Part shown: positions 1 through 9,503 of the stretch, piece after piece
Layout: every line of letters starts with the position of its first letter
Position numbering within the stretch: the stretch's first letter is position 1
Assembly: GCF_009451885.1 (NCBI RefSeq)
Contig: NZ_WIAO01000006.1
Span: 124,001-188,000, forward strand
DNA: 64,000 nucleotides
Source of the DNA: Glycomyces albidus
Lineage (GTDB): Bacteria; Actinomycetota; Actinomycetes; Mycobacteriales; Micromonosporaceae
Direction of reading: 5' to 3'
Notes under the pieces: model-generated
Databases searched by the model: none
What the model saw: the letters and a program-made list of their open reading frames with translations, nothing else
What the model was told of the DNA's origin: nothing
Made by a program: the position numbers and the translations under genes

Positions 1-2
1 AC

Positions 3-266
3 CCGCGGCACACGCTGCGGACGCTCCGGCCCGTCGTCGACCACCTGCTCCACCTGTGGGCCGCGGGCGCCCGGACCTCGCGGGACCTCGAGTTCATGTG
101 GGACTCGCTGGAGCGGCGCCCGGGCCTGACCCGGCAGTGGACCACGATGACCGAGCGGGTCCGCTCCCAGATCGACTACGGCGCGGCCGATCTCGCCGCG
201 AAGATGCTCGACATGATGGAGCAGAGCGAGCGGCGGCAGGCCGGCCCGGACCAGTTCCGGCGCTAG
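3..266 (+). CDS. Unidentified protein, C-terminal fragment
   Basis: An open frame enters from the left edge and ends at TAG 264-266, leaving 87 visible residues. The fragment looks alpha-helical and is rich in Arg, Glu, Leu and Met, for example FMWDSLERR and MLDMMEQSE. There is no signal peptide, membrane segment or recognisable catalytic motif. It ends 2 bp before the stop codon of the oppositely oriented cassette, so the two converge. The codon pattern fits a real gene, but the family is unknown to me because the N-terminal part is missing. Confidence 0.45.
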   Translation, partial: PRHTLRTLRPVVDHLLHLWAAGARTSRDLEFMWDSLERRPGLTRQWTTMTERVRSQIDYGAADLAAKMLDMMEQSERRQAGPDQFRR

Positions 267-268
267 CG

Positions 269-1267
269 CTACAGCGGCCCCTGGAAGATGTAGGTGAGCC
301 GGTCGACGAGCTCGGCCGGCAGCGTCATCCCTTCACGCTCGGCGGACTTGCGGATCGACTCGACCGCGCCCGCGTCGGGGCGGACGCTGCCGCAGATCAC
401 CCGCACCGCGTGCTCCACTTCCAGAAAGTCCACCGACAGGACCGACACGGTCCGGTACGCCGGGAACGGGAACGCCCTCGGGTTCAGTTGCAGGATCGGC
501 GGCATCTCGGCCCACGTGTCCGGGAAGCGGCTCCCCGACAGGCGCTGCCCGGGCGCGTGCCCGTGCTCAGCGGGCACGAGCGACTCCACCGGCTCGGGCA
601 CGCCGATGCGCCGGCCCTGGTCGCGCAGCACCCCCAGGCGCAGGAGCTGCCAGACCGCGGCGAGCATCGGGCACGACCAGCGCCGGCCCTTCGCGGTCTC
701 GTTCCACAGCTCGACGTCGAGGAACACCGAATGCTCGCGCCGCGCGTTCTGGCTCGGCGGCGTCCACCGCAGCGGCGCGCCCATCGCGATGCCGCGCGGC
801 TTCGGCGTCGGCACGCCGTTGGGGAGCCAGCCGAGGTCGGACACCTGCGGACGCGACCCGTTGGTGCCCGGCGGCGGTTCGAACACGATCCGGTCGGCGA
901 CCAGCCCGGCCAGGTTCAGCGACCCCATGCGGTCGCACGAGGACTCGCGGGCGAGGTAGTCGATGCGCAGCCCCGCGTCCGCGGCGGCCTCCGAGACCGT
1001 CGCGATGAGCTGCTCGGGATCGGGCAGGTCCTGGTGGAAGTAGTCGTCGACGAGGTAGCAGGTGCTGACCCGCGGCGTGCGGCCGCCGAGGCGCTTGGTG
1101 AGCGCCTCCGTGGTGCCGTGCACCCACGCGGCCGCCGAGGCCATCTCCTCCTTCAGCGCGTCCGGACGGGCGAGGTCGTCGGCGTAGAGGTGCCCGACCT
1201 CGATCGACAGGTGGGACATGCCGAACCGCTCGGTGCGCTGCTTCGCGCTGGTCTCCTCGTACGTCAT
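269..1267 (-). CDS. SCO2522-family protein of unknown function
   Basis: The protein has 332 residues from an ATG that overlaps the TGA of the preceding P-loop gene (ATGA), so translation is probably coupled. The N-terminal part contains the conserved-looking runs SHLSIEVGHLYADD and STCYLVDDYF, and a middle part contains RWTPPSQNARR. There is no signal peptide, membrane helix or known catalytic signature, so a soluble cytoplasmic protein is expected. It is the third gene of a cassette matching my recollection of the Streptomyces SCO2522-SCO2524 set, which is conserved across actinomycetes without an assigned role. The family call rests on recalled similarity and gene order, not on a search. 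Confidence 0.6.
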   Translation of the reverse strand: MTYEETSAKQRTERFGMSHLSIEVGHLYADDLARPDALKEEMASAAAWVHGTTEALTKRLGGRTPRVSTCYLVDDYFHQDLPDPEQLIATVSEAAADAGLRIDYLARESSCDRMGSLNLAGLVADRIVFEPPPGTNGSRPQVSDLGWLPNGVPTPKPRGIAMGAPLRWTPPSQNARREHSVFLDVELWNETAKGRRWSCPMLAAVWQLLRLGVLRDQGRRIGVPEPVESLVPAEHGHAPGQRLSGSRFPDTWAEMPPILQLNPRAFPFPAYRTVSVLSVDFLEVEHAVRVICGSVRPDAGAVESIRKSAEREGMTLPAELVDRLTYIFQGPL

Positions 1268-2208
1268 TCGATCCCCCGCACGCTCGCTTCGAGTCCGGGC
1301 TGGAACAGCTCCTCCGCCGAGCGGGCGGCCAGGTCCGAGAAGGCCCGGACGGTCTCCAGGTTGGCGATCCTGAGGGTGACCGTGTCGGCGTCGGTGATGA
1401 CCTGCTCGCGCCATTGCAGGACCGGGTCGAGCGGGACCGACCCGAGGAGGTTCATGCGGCCGAGCTTCAGGCGCGCGGCCATCTGGTGCAGGTCGGCGTC
1501 GATCTTCCGCAGCCACCGGATCTGCGTGGCCTCCAGGCCCGACAGGTCCGCGCCGTCGGGGTCGACCACGGCGGTGCGCACGTACCGGATCGAGGCGAGC
1601 AGCTTGCGCTGGTACTCCTCGCCGTACGCCTTTGCGGTCTCGACCAGGCCGCGCTCGCCGTGGACGAGCGAGTGCGCGGCGATGACGTGCTGCTTCGTCC
1701 AGCGGTGGTAGACGATCCACCGCCACGGCAGGTTCGCGAGCTCGGGCCGGGCGGTCGCGGCCATGACCATGTCGGTGGCGTGGGAGCGGCCCGCGGACAG
1801 GTCGACGATGACGAGGTCGTACTCGCGCGAGAGCTCCTGGAGGAGCTTGACGCACCGGTCGACGGTGTTCTCGTCGCCGGGGAACTCCGAGCCGTCCGCA
1901 TCGCCGGGGCACAGGACGAGCTCGCCGGCGCCGTCGGGGCGGGCCTGGAGTTCGGCGCGGTCGCTCACGGCCCACACCGAGTGCCGCTCGGGCTCGGAGG
2001 CGAGGTCCTGCAGGTACTCGTGGACGCCGTTGCCGTAGGTGCCGTGCTCGAGGTCGTCGATCCCGAAGATCGCGCCGGCCGTCGGCGAACCGAAGTCGAA
2101 GTCCACATAGCACACGTTGGCGCCCTGGAGCGCGCGGCGGTACGCGAGGTTGCACGAGGAGACCGACCGGCCCGTCCCGCCCTTGTCCGAGGTCGCGAAC
2201 AGCAGCAT
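1264..2208 (-). CDS. SCO2523-family variant P-loop ATPase (ParA/MinD-like)
   Basis: The protein has 314 residues. The N-terminus carries a ParA/MinD-type deviant Walker A, KGGTGRS (residues 9-15). The signature Lys9 is kept, but the usual P-loop Lys is Arg14. A Walker B-like strand, YDLVIVDLSAG, follows. ParA-family proteins bind ATP, dimerise and organise cargo such as DNA or membrane machinery. Whether this variant hydrolyses ATP is unclear. The ATG at 2208 is chosen because GGAG lies 5 bases upstream. A GTG at 2214 overlapping the upstream TGA is possible but has its ribosome site too close. It overlaps the downstream gene by ATGA. Its place between SCO2524- and SCO2522-like genes suggests a shared complex of unknown role. 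Confidence 0.7.
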   Translation of the reverse strand: MLLFATSDKGGTGRSVSSCNLAYRRALQGANVCYVDFDFGSPTAGAIFGIDDLEHGTYGNGVHEYLQDLASEPERHSVWAVSDRAELQARPDGAGELVLCPGDADGSEFPGDENTVDRCVKLLQELSREYDLVIVDLSAGRSHATDMVMAATARPELANLPWRWIVYHRWTKQHVIAAHSLVHGERGLVETAKAYGEEYQRKLLASIRYVRTAVVDPDGADLSGLEATQIRWLRKIDADLHQMAARLKLGRMNLLGSVPLDPVLQWREQVITDADTVTLRIANLETVRAFSDLAARSAEELFQPGLEASVRGIE

Positions 2209-2210
2209 CG

Positions 2211-4076
2211 TCACACTCCGGTCTCGGCGTCGCGGCCGGCCGCGATGAGCCGGTCGAGATCGATGAGGGCCTTGACCCCCAAGGAGAACGCCGTGCCCGG
2301 CCGCTCGTCGACGACCTCCTTGGCGTGGCGGATCGTCAGCCCCACCGAGCGGATCTCCTGCGCCAGCGCCGGACCGGCGTTCGCCGAGCCGCGCAGCAGC
2401 TCCTGGTCGTAGATGTGCTCGGCCTCCACGAGCAGCTCGTGCGCGAGGTCCTCCAGGCTGCGGGAGCGGGCGGGCTCGGACCCGGCGAACTGGGCGGCGA
2501 TGACCATGGCCTCGACGACGCGGATCGTGAAGTGCCAGGACGGGTCCTCGAACCAGTTCGGCAGCTCGGCGTACACCTGCTTGGGCTGGTCCCACAGGCG
2601 CGCGGCGAGGCCCTCGCGGATGCGCCGCCGCGACAGGTGGTCCCACACCAGGTCGGCGACTTCGAGGAGTTCGGCGCGGGCGTCGATGGTGACCAGGAGC
2701 CCGGCGGCGTCGTAGAGGCGCTTGAGCAGGAGCGGCGCGAAGTCGACCATGTTCCAGATCATCGCCGGGCCGTCGAGCTTCTCGATGCCGGCGAGTTCGG
2801 CCTTGACGCCCGGGAAGTGCATCTCGATCGCGCGGTCGCCGACGAGCGGGCGGCGGGTGATGCGGCCGCGGTTGGCGAGTTCGACCAGGACGTCGGCGAG
2901 GCGGATGAGGTCGTCGTCGCCGCCGCGCTGGGAGCCGAAGGTCTCGGTGGCGACGGCGCAGACCAGGAGCGTGTAGTAGTCGTACTCGAGGCCGTCGGTG
3001 GTCCGCCAGGGGACGTCTTCGAGGGGCCACTTGGAGCCGCCGCCGAAGGACGCGACCATGGCCCAGTAGCGGCGGGTGACGTCGAGCCGGATCTGGAGCG
3101 ACTGGGCGAGGCGCCGCTCCTCCTCGGTGAGGAGGTTGCGGCGCATGACCCGGTCGGAGAACAGGGTCGCGATGGCCTCGAGCGCGACCACGGTGAAGTA
3201 CAGGTACGGGGCGTCCTCGGCGCGGCCGGTGCGCTGGGTCGAGGTGTCGGAGACGTCGGGGATCTCGGGGGCCTTCTCGACGACCGACCAGGACCAGCCG
3301 ATCTCGAACAGCTTCGTGGGCGCCTCGACGCCCGCGGTGCCGCCGGAGCCGACGGTGATGGTGCGCAGGGTCGCGATGATCTCCTCGGCCGCTTCGCGGA
3401 AGCGGCGCACGATCTTCCGGTCGGGCTGGCCGTCGACGTTGATGAGGGCGATGAGCTGGCGGCCGAAGTCGTCGTCGGCGTCGAAGGTGGACACCGCGAA
3501 GGAGCGGAGGAGGCCGGTGATGGCGCCGAGGAGGCGGCGGTGGACGATCTGCTCGATGTGGTCGAGCTCCTTGACGAGGTCCTCGCGGCCCATGCGGTCG
3601 ACCGTGGGCGAGAAGTCGCTGAGGAAGGTGAGCGCGGTGAGGCTCAGCGGGATCGCGAGCGCGAAGCCCTCCGTCACGTCGATGGCGCGCTGCTCGGCCG
3701 TGGCCTCCCGGGTGCGGTCGACCCGGTGCATGTTGGAGCCGCCGGAGTAGACGGGCACGCCGTCGGCGTCGACGTGCTTCTCCATGTACTCCTTGATGAG
3801 CCGCATGATCCGGATGGGGATCTCGACGGCGTCGCCGAGGCCGGAGAGGGCGTCGAGGACCGCGTCGCTGGTGGCGTCGGGGTCGGCGTAGCGCAGGTCC
3901 GGGAGTTCCTGGGCGGGGAAGAGCAGGCACAGGAGCTGCTGGGCGTCGCCGACGGCGTCGGAGTCGTTGCGCCCGCCCCAGTACCACTCGCGGCGCTTGG
4001 AGCCGTCCTCGGCGGGGCGCCAGCTGTAGGCCACCTGGGCCTTCCAGATGTCGAGGAGCTGTTGCCGAGGCTGCAT
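2211..4076 (-). CDS. SCO2524-family protein of unknown function
   Basis: A 621-residue soluble protein and the first gene of the cassette. It begins with a Trp-rich stretch (QQLLDIWKAQVAYSWRP) and is mostly alpha-helical, with Trp/Tyr-rich patches such as FEIGWSW and PWRTTDGLEYDYY. No enzymatic motif, signal peptide or clear membrane helix is visible. The ATG at 4076 was taken as the start. A GTG 6 bases upstream is possible, and neither has a strong ribosome site. Only 2 bases separate its stop from the next ATG, and the stop falls inside the ribosome-binding spacer of the ATPase gene, so coupling is likely. Family name is by recalled similarity to SCO2524; function unknown. Confidence 0.6.
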   Translation of the reverse strand: MQPRQQLLDIWKAQVAYSWRPAEDGSKRREWYWGGRNDSDAVGDAQQLLCLLFPAQELPDLRYADPDATSDAVLDALSGLGDAVEIPIRIMRLIKEYMEKHVDADGVPVYSGGSNMHRVDRTREATAEQRAIDVTEGFALAIPLSLTALTFLSDFSPTVDRMGREDLVKELDHIEQIVHRRLLGAITGLLRSFAVSTFDADDDFGRQLIALINVDGQPDRKIVRRFREAAEEIIATLRTITVGSGGTAGVEAPTKLFEIGWSWSVVEKAPEIPDVSDTSTQRTGRAEDAPYLYFTVVALEAIATLFSDRVMRRNLLTEEERRLAQSLQIRLDVTRRYWAMVASFGGGSKWPLEDVPWRTTDGLEYDYYTLLVCAVATETFGSQRGGDDDLIRLADVLVELANRGRITRRPLVGDRAIEMHFPGVKAELAGIEKLDGPAMIWNMVDFAPLLLKRLYDAAGLLVTIDARAELLEVADLVWDHLSRRRIREGLAARLWDQPKQVYAELPNWFEDPSWHFTIRVVEAMVIAAQFAGSEPARSRSLEDLAHELLVEAEHIYDQELLRGSANAGPALAQEIRSVGLTIRHAKEVVDERPGTAFSLGVKALIDLDRLIAAGRDAETGV

Positions 4077-4280
4077 CTTCACTGGGGACCACCGCCGTGC
4101 GCTCTGGGCCGAAACGGACAGGTTCACTATGGCATGCCGATGCGTCGCAAACGGACTCGCAGAACGCGTTTTGTCGGTTACCCGACACTTCAGTCGCGTC
4201 CGCGGCGGGCCCCTCGAACGTCCTATCAGTATGGTCGGCGGGACGACGCCCCCGGACCGCCCCTGACACGAGGAGTCGAG

Positions 4281-4493
4281 ATGGTCGAGATGATCCTGGC
4301 CGGCGTGATCGTCGGGGCGGTGGCCGCGGCCGCCGTCATCACCGGAACGCGCGACCGCCGCCGCCGCAAGGCGCTCGACGGGCTGGACGGCGCCGCCGGG
4401 CACCCCGAGCCGATCCCGGGCGGCTGGCACGCCTCCTCCGCGCAGAACGCGGGCGTCACCATGGGCATGGACTCCGGCGGCGACGGCTTCTGA
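4281..4493 (+). CDS. Small single-pass membrane protein
   Basis: A 70-residue ORF with a good ribosome site (GAGGAG) 7-8 bases before ATG. Residues 3-20 are a hydrophobic helix (MILAGVIVGAVAAAAVI), followed by a very basic stretch (RDRRRRK) typical of a cytoplasmic positive flank. A Gly/Ser-rich tail ends in GGDGF. It diverges from the SCO2524-like gene and converges on a GNAT gene whose stop abuts it. Topology suggests N-out/C-in anchoring. I do not recognise the family. Confidence 0.6.
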   Translation: MVEMILAGVIVGAVAAAAVITGTRDRRRRKALDGLDGAAGHPEPIPGGWHASSAQNAGVTMGMDSGGDGF

Positions 4494-5015
4494 TCAGGCC
4501 GTGCGCTCGTAGACGCGGCACGGGACCGCGAACCCGGGCACGGTCGTCTCGCGTTCGAGGACCATGCCGAGCTTCTCGGCGACGCGGATCGAGGCGGCGT
4601 TCTGCGAATGGATGCAGGAGACGAGCCGGTCGAGGCCGAGCTCGCCGAACGCGAACCCCATCACCGCGCGGGCGGCCTCGGGCGCGTAGCCGCGGCCCCA
4701 CCGGTCCCTCCTGACGCGCCAGCCCAGCTCGGTCGCCGGGAGGATCTCCGGCAGGAAGTGCGGGGTCGCCAGCGCCGACCAGCCGACGAGGGTGCCGGTG
4801 GCGGTCTCGACGGCGGCGAAGACGCCCCAGCCGTGCGCGTCCCAGTGCGCCTCGGCCTTGGCGGTGCGGGCCCGGGTGTCCTCGATGGCGAGCGGTGCGC
4901 CGCTGCCGATGAAGCGCATGACCTCGGGGTCGGCGTTGAGGACGTGCATGGCGTCGGCGTCGCCGGCGGTCAGCGGGCGCAGCAGGAGCCGCTCGGTCCG
5001 CAGTTCGACGGTCAT
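4494..5015 (-). CDS. GNAT-family N-acetyltransferase (RimJ/RimL-like)
   Basis: 173 residues. The start LRTERLLLRPLTAGDADAM is the hallmark opening of the RimJ/RimL branch of GNAT enzymes. The acetyl-CoA loop lies at RWGRGYAPEAARAV, followed by the typical C-terminal NAASIRVAEKLGM. Such enzymes transfer acetyl from acetyl-CoA to protein N-termini or small amines; the substrate here is unknown. The ATG overlaps the TGA of the DUF4233 gene (ATGA), so it is the last gene of a valS-folC-DUF4233 transcription group. Whether the acetyltransferase is functionally linked to folate or tRNA charging is not shown. Confidence 0.85.
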   Translation of the reverse strand: MTVELRTERLLLRPLTAGDADAMHVLNADPEVMRFIGSGAPLAIEDTRARTAKAEAHWDAHGWGVFAAVETATGTLVGWSALATPHFLPEILPATELGWRVRRDRWGRGYAPEAARAVMGFAFGELGLDRLVSCIHSQNAASIRVAEKLGMVLERETTVPGFAVPCRVYERTA

Positions 5016-5428
5016 CGCTTCGGCGGCCTTCCGAGGGCGGTCTTCACGGACCAGCAGTAGCCCCACACGAGCGCGAACACGATCCCGGCGACGCCGAGGG
5101 ACCAGTGGATCGGCCAGCAGGCGATCACCGCGACCTGCAGGACCGCGCCGGCGGGCCAGACCCACGGGCGCTTCGCCATGCCCGCCAGGACGATCGAGGC
5201 GAGGACCAGGGCGGCGATCGCGATGGTCGCGGGAGCGGGGTCGTCGAGGATCATCCGCATCGGGACGATCGCGAGCAGCAGCGCGAGCGCTTCGAACGCG
5301 AGCGCCAGCGCGGCGAGGCTGCGGGCGGCGCGGGCCGGGTCGCGCAGGCCGGAGCGGTCGGCGTCCGGCTCCTCCCAGGGGGCCTCGGCCTCCTCGGGCT
5401 CCTCGGGGTGCTCGTGGCGGTCAGCCAC
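5012..5428 (-). CDS. DUF4233 membrane protein
   Basis: 138 residues. An acidic N-terminal tail (EEPEEAEAPWEEPDAD) is followed by four hydrophobic segments, the last around IVFALVWGYCW, and a basic end (GRPPKR). The GTG start overlaps the end of folC by 8 bases. DUF4233 proteins sit directly after folC in many actinobacteria, including mycobacteria, which supports the call. No function has been assigned to the family. Integral membrane location is expected. Confidence 0.8.
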   Translation of the reverse strand: MADRHEHPEEPEEAEAPWEEPDADRSGLRDPARAARSLAALALAFEALALLLAIVPMRMILDDPAPATIAIAALVLASIVLAGMAKRPWVWPAGAVLQVAVIACWPIHWSLGVAGIVFALVWGYCWSVKTALGRPPKR

Positions 5429-6758
5429 GGCGGCCGACCAGGATGCGGCGCGCGTCGGCGACGGTGAAGACCGAGCCGGTGACGAGGACGCCGCCGCCGG
5501 ATTCGTACAGGTCGTCGGCCTCTTCGGCGAGCTCGATGCCGCGGGCGATCGCGTCCCGCATGTGCGGATACACGTGGACCCGCTCCTCGCCGAAGACCTC
5601 CGCGGCGAGCTTCGCGAGGGTCGCGGCGGGCATCGCCCGGTCCGACGTGGACTTGGTGACCACGATCTCGTCGAGGATCGGCTCCAGGAGCTCGAGCATG
5701 TGGTCGACCTCCTTGTCGGCGAGCATCCCGACGACGCCGACGAGCTTGCGGAAGTTGAACCCCTCGTCGACGGCCTTCGCCATGGCCTCCATGCCGGCCG
5801 GGTTGTGCGCGGCGTCGAGGATCACCGCCGGCTCGGTCCGGACGACCTCGAGGCGGCCCGGGGACGTGAACTCCGCGAACGCCTGCCCGACGACCTCCGC
5901 GTCGAGCGCCTTCGGCTCGCCCGCGCCGAGGAGCACCTCGACCGCCGCGAGCGCCAGCGCCGCGTTGTGGGCCTGGTACTCGCCGTGCAGGGGCAGGAAC
6001 AGGTCCTGGTAGCGGGCGGCCCGCGTCTCGATCGTCAGGAGCTGGCCGCCGACGGCGACCTCGCGGGCGGTCACCTCGAAGCCGCGGCCCTCGGCGACGA
6101 GCTTCGCGCCGACCGCGCTGACGCGGCGCAGCAGCGGCTCCATCGCCGAGCGCTCCTGGACGGAGGTCACGAGCGTCGAGCCCTCGTGGACGATCCCGGC
6201 CTTCATGGTCGCGATCTCGGCGATGGTCTCGCCGAGCCACTTGGTGTGGTCGATCCCGATCGGGGTGATGACCGCGACCTCGGCGTTGAGGACATTGGTG
6301 GAGTCGGTCTCGCCGCCGAGGCCGACCTCGACGACGCCGACGTCGATCGGGGTGTCCGCGAACGCGCCCATGGCGAGCGCGACGGTCATCTCGAAGTAGG
6401 TGAGCGACTCGCTGGCCTCGCGGTCGACGAGCTCGGCCAGGGGCGCGATCTCGTAGTACTGCTGGGCGAGCCGCTCGGGGCTGATCGGTTCGCCGTCGAC
6501 GCAGATCCGCTCGGTGACGTCGTTGAGGTGCGGCGAGGTGAACATGCCGGTGCGCAGGCCGTGGCCGCGCAGAAGCCGCTCGATCATGCGGGTGGTCGAG
6601 GTCTTGCCGTTCGTCCCGGTGACGTGGACGGACCGGAACGAGCGCTGCGGGTCGCCCATGAGGTCGAGGAGCTGCTTGATGCGGTCGAGCGTGAAGTCCC
6701 AGCGGGAGAACCCGCGGGACTCAAGCGCCGCTTCGACTTGCGCCAGTTCGGCGTTCAA
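5421..6758 (-). CDS. folC: Bifunctional dihydrofolate / folylpolyglutamate synthase
   Basis: A Mur-ligase-family enzyme of 445 residues. It adds glutamate to dihydropteroate and then extends the polyglutamate tail of reduced folates, using ATP. The P-loop GTNGKTST is at residues 48-55, followed by the folate/Mg loop TSPHLNDVTERI, the central motif EVGLGGETDSTNV and DAAHNPAGM in the C-terminal domain. The central motif is usually GLGGRLDATN-like, so Glu in place of the basic residue is slightly unusual. TTG at 6758 is the likely start because no better in-frame ATG lies before the first conserved residues. It lies 84 bp after valS and overlaps the DUF4233 gene, forming one transcription unit. 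Confidence 0.95.
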   Translation of the reverse strand: MNAELAQVEAALESRGFSRWDFTLDRIKQLLDLMGDPQRSFRSVHVTGTNGKTSTTRMIERLLRGHGLRTGMFTSPHLNDVTERICVDGEPISPERLAQQYYEIAPLAELVDREASESLTYFEMTVALAMGAFADTPIDVGVVEVGLGGETDSTNVLNAEVAVITPIGIDHTKWLGETIAEIATMKAGIVHEGSTLVTSVQERSAMEPLLRRVSAVGAKLVAEGRGFEVTAREVAVGGQLLTIETRAARYQDLFLPLHGEYQAHNAALALAAVEVLLGAGEPKALDAEVVGQAFAEFTSPGRLEVVRTEPAVILDAAHNPAGMEAMAKAVDEGFNFRKLVGVVGMLADKEVDHMLELLEPILDEIVVTKSTSDRAMPAATLAKLAAEVFGEERVHVYPHMRDAIARGIELAEEADDLYESGGGVLVTGSVFTVADARRILVGRRG

Positions 6759-6842
6759 TGTGGTCGTCCCCCATGGTCGTCGACGAGACGTGCGTTGTCG
6801 ATCGGTTGTGGCGGCCGGGGCCGCACGCGGCCCCGGCCTCGG

Positions 6843-9461
6843 TCACGCGAGCCGCTGGAGCTGCGCGGTGATGCGGGCGATGTCGGCCTCGGCGGTCGCC
6901 TTGCGCGCCTTGATCTTGTCGACCACGGCGTCGGGGGCCTTCGCGAGGAACGCCTCGTTGCCGAGCTTCGCGGCCGTCCCGGCCAGCTCCTTGTCGGCGA
7001 CCTTGAGGGCCTTCTCCAGGCGCGCCCGCTCGGCGGCGACGTCGATCGTCCCCGACGTGTCGAGCGCGACCGCGGCCTGGTCCGACACCGCGAGTTCGGC
7101 GGTCGGCGCGAAGTCCTCCCCAGGGGCCTCGAGCCGCACCAGGGACCGGATCAGCGGCTCCTGGTCGGCCAGGCCCGCCGCGTCCAGGCCCGTGAACCGC
7201 GCCGGCACCGGCTGGCTCGGCTTCACGCCCTGGTCGCTGCGGAAGCGCCGCACCTCGGTCACCAGGTGCTGGAGGGCGCCCACGAGCCGCTCGGCCTCGT
7301 CGTCGGCGCCGGCCGGCCGCGGCCAGGCGGCCACGGTCAGCGAGTCCCCTCGGTCCTCAGTGCCGGTGAGCGTCAGCCACAGCTCCTCGGTCACGAACGG
7401 GATCACCGGGTGCAGCAGGCGCAGGAGCTGGTCGAAGACGTGGCCGATCACCCGGCGGGTGTCGTCGGCGCGCGGCCCGCCCTCGGCGAGCACCGGCTTG
7501 GTCAGCTCGAGGTACCAGTCGAAGACGTCGTCCCACGCGAAGTGGTACAGCGCGTCCATGGCCTTCGCGAACTCGTACTGCTCGAGGTGCCGGTCGACGT
7601 CCTCGATCGTGCGCGAGAGCCGCGAGAGCACCCACCGGTCGATCAGCGACAGGTCGACGGGCAGGTCCCCCTCGACCGTGGCGCCGGACATGAGCGCGAA
7701 CCGGGTGCCGTTCCACAGCTTGTTGCAGAAGTTCCGGGCGACCTCGGCCAGCTCGGTCGACGCGATCGCGTCGGCGCCGGGGTTGGCGTCCCGGGCGAGC
7801 ATGAACCGCAGCGCGTCGGCGCCGTACTGGTCCACCACGTCGAGCGGGTCGATGCCGTTCCCGGAGGACTTCGACATCTTCTTGCCGTGCTTGTCGCGCA
7901 GGAGCCCGTGCAGGAACACCTCGCCGAACGGGGCCTTCCCCATGGCGTAGGTCCCGAACATCATCATCCGGACCACCCAGAAGAAGATGATGTCCCAGCC
8001 GGTCACGAGCACCGCGGTCGGATAGAACTTGTCGAGCGCCGGAGTCTGCTCGGGCCAGCCGAACGTCGAGAACGGCCACAGGCCCGAGGAGAACCACGTG
8101 TCGAGCACGTCCGGGTCCTGCACGTAGCCGTCGGGCGCGGTCTCGCCCGGGCCCACGCACACCTCTTCCCCGTTCGGCCCGTACCAGATCGGGATCCGGT
8201 GGCCCCACCACAGCTGGCGCGAGATGCACCAGTCGAGGAGGTTGTCGACCCACGAGAAGTAGCGCTTCTCCATCTCCGGCGGGTGGATCTTGGTCTCGCC
8301 GCTGCGCACGGCGTCGCCGGCCATCTTCGCGAGGCGCTCCACCTTCACGAACCACTGCTTCGACAGGCGCGGCTCCACCGTCGTGTCGCACCGCTCGCAG
8401 TGCCCGACCGCGTGCATGTACGGGCGCTTCTCCGCGGTGATGCGGCCCTCGGCCCGCAGCGCGGCGGCGATGGCCGAGCGCGCCTCGAACCGGTCGAGCC
8501 CCTGGAACGGGCCGTGCGCGGTGATCACGCCGCGCTCGTCCATGATCAGGATCGACTCCAGGCCGTGGCGCTGGCCGATCGCGAAGTCGTTCGGGTCGTG
8601 CGCCGGGGTCACCTTGACCGCGCCGGTCCCGAACGCGGGGTCGACGTGCGAGTCGGCCACGATCGGGATGCGCCGGCCGGTGAAGGGGACCTCCACGGTC
8701 TTCCCCAGCAGGTGCCGGTAGCGCTCGTCGTCGGGGTGCACGGCCACCGCGGTGTCGCCGAGCATCGTCTCGAGCCGGGTCGTGGCCACCACGATCGACT
8801 CGTCGCCGTCGCCGTAGCGCATGGACACGAGCTCGCCCGCGTCCTCCTGGTGCTCGACCTCGATGTCCGACAGGGCGGTCATGCAGCGCGGGCACCAGTT
8901 GATGATGCGCTCGGCGCGGTAGATCATGCCGTCGTCGTACATGCGCTTGAACATGGTCTGCACGGCGGCCGAGAGCCCGTCGTCGAGGGTGAACCGCTCG
9001 CGGTCCCAGTCGACGCCGTCGCCGATCTTCTTCATCTGCGAGGTGATGCGCTCGTGGTAGACGTCCTTCCACTCCCACACCTTGTCCACGAACGCCTCGC
9101 GGCCGAGGTCGTGACGGGACAGGCCCTCCTTGTCGGCGAGCTGGCGCTCCACCACGTTCTGGGTGGAGATGCCGGCGTGGTCGGTGCCGGGGAGGAACAG
9201 GGCCTCCTTGCCGCGCATGCGCTCGCGCCGCACCAGCGTGTCGATGAGGGTGTGGTCGAGCGCGTGCCCGAGGTGGAGCTGCCCCGTCACGTTCGGCGGG
9301 GGGATCACGATCGCGTAGGGCTCGCGGTCGGAGTCGTCGGCAGCCTTGAAGCGGCCGTCGGCTACCCATTTCGCGTAGCGTCGCGCCTCTACCTCTACGG
9401 GCGCGTACGTCTTCGGCAGTTGGGTTTCCGGGGCCGGCGTCTTCTCTGCTGCGTCTGTCAC
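6843..9461 (-). CDS. valS: Valine--tRNA ligase
   Basis: 872 residues, class Ia aminoacyl-tRNA synthetase. The HIGH motif is HLGH at residues 63-66 within [20 protein letters not shown] is at 528-532. The editing (CP1) domain lies between them and includes the [12 protein letters not shown] and [15 protein letters not shown] motifs. The C-terminal coiled coil (about the last 65 residues, ending AQLQRLA) is typical of bacterial ValRS. The enzyme charges tRNA-Val in the cytoplasm and edits mischarged Thr. Start is GTG with a short GGAA ribosome site. It leads the valS-folC-DUF4233-GNAT group and lies 42 bp downstream of meaB. Confidence 0.97.
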   Translation of the reverse strand: MTDAAEKTPAPETQLPKTYAPVEVEARRYAKWVADGRFKAADDSDREPYAIVIPPPNVTGQLHLGHALDHTLIDTLVRRERMRGKEALFLPGTDHAGISTQNVVERQLADKEGLSRHDLGREAFVDKVWEWKDVYHERITSQMKKIGDGVDWDRERFTLDDGLSAAVQTMFKRMYDDGMIYRAERIINWCPRCMTALSDIEVEHQEDAGELVSMRYGDGDESIVVATTRLETMLGDTAVAVHPDDERYRHLLGKTVEVPFTGRRIPIVADSHVDPAFGTGAVKVTPAHDPNDFAIGQRHGLESILIMDERGVITAHGPFQGLDRFEARSAIAAALRAEGRITAEKRPYMHAVGHCERCDTTVEPRLSKQWFVKVERLAKMAGDAVRSGETKIHPPEMEKRYFSWVDNLLDWCISRQLWWGHRIPIWYGPNGEEVCVGPGETAPDGYVQDPDVLDTWFSSGLWPFSTFGWPEQTPALDKFYPTAVLVTGWDIIFFWVVRMMMFGTYAMGKAPFGEVFLHGLLRDKHGKKMSKSSGNGIDPLDVVDQYGADALRFMLARDANPGADAIASTELAEVARNFCNKLWNGTRFALMSGATVEGDLPVDLSLIDRWVLSRLSRTIEDVDRHLEQYEFAKAMDALYHFAWDDVFDWYLELTKPVLAEGGPRADDTRRVIGHVFDQLLRLLHPVIPFVTEELWLTLTGTEDRGDSLTVAAWPRPAGADDEAERLVGALQHLVTEVRRFRSDQGVKPSQPVPARFTGLDAAGLADQEPLIRSLVRLEAPGEDFAPTAELAVSDQAAVALDTSGTIDVAAERARLEKALKVADKELAGTAAKLGNEAFLAKAPDAVVDKIKARKATAEADIARITAQLQRLA

Positions 9462-9503
9462 CGTTCCAGTCTACGAAGCCGCATGGTGAGAAGGCGAAGA
9501 GGT

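Noticed and set aside
56-1711. Long open frame on the plus strand opposite the cassette
   Set aside because: Arg/Pro/His-rich shadow translation with no family motif; the minus-strand genes are coupled by ATGA and carry clear motifs.
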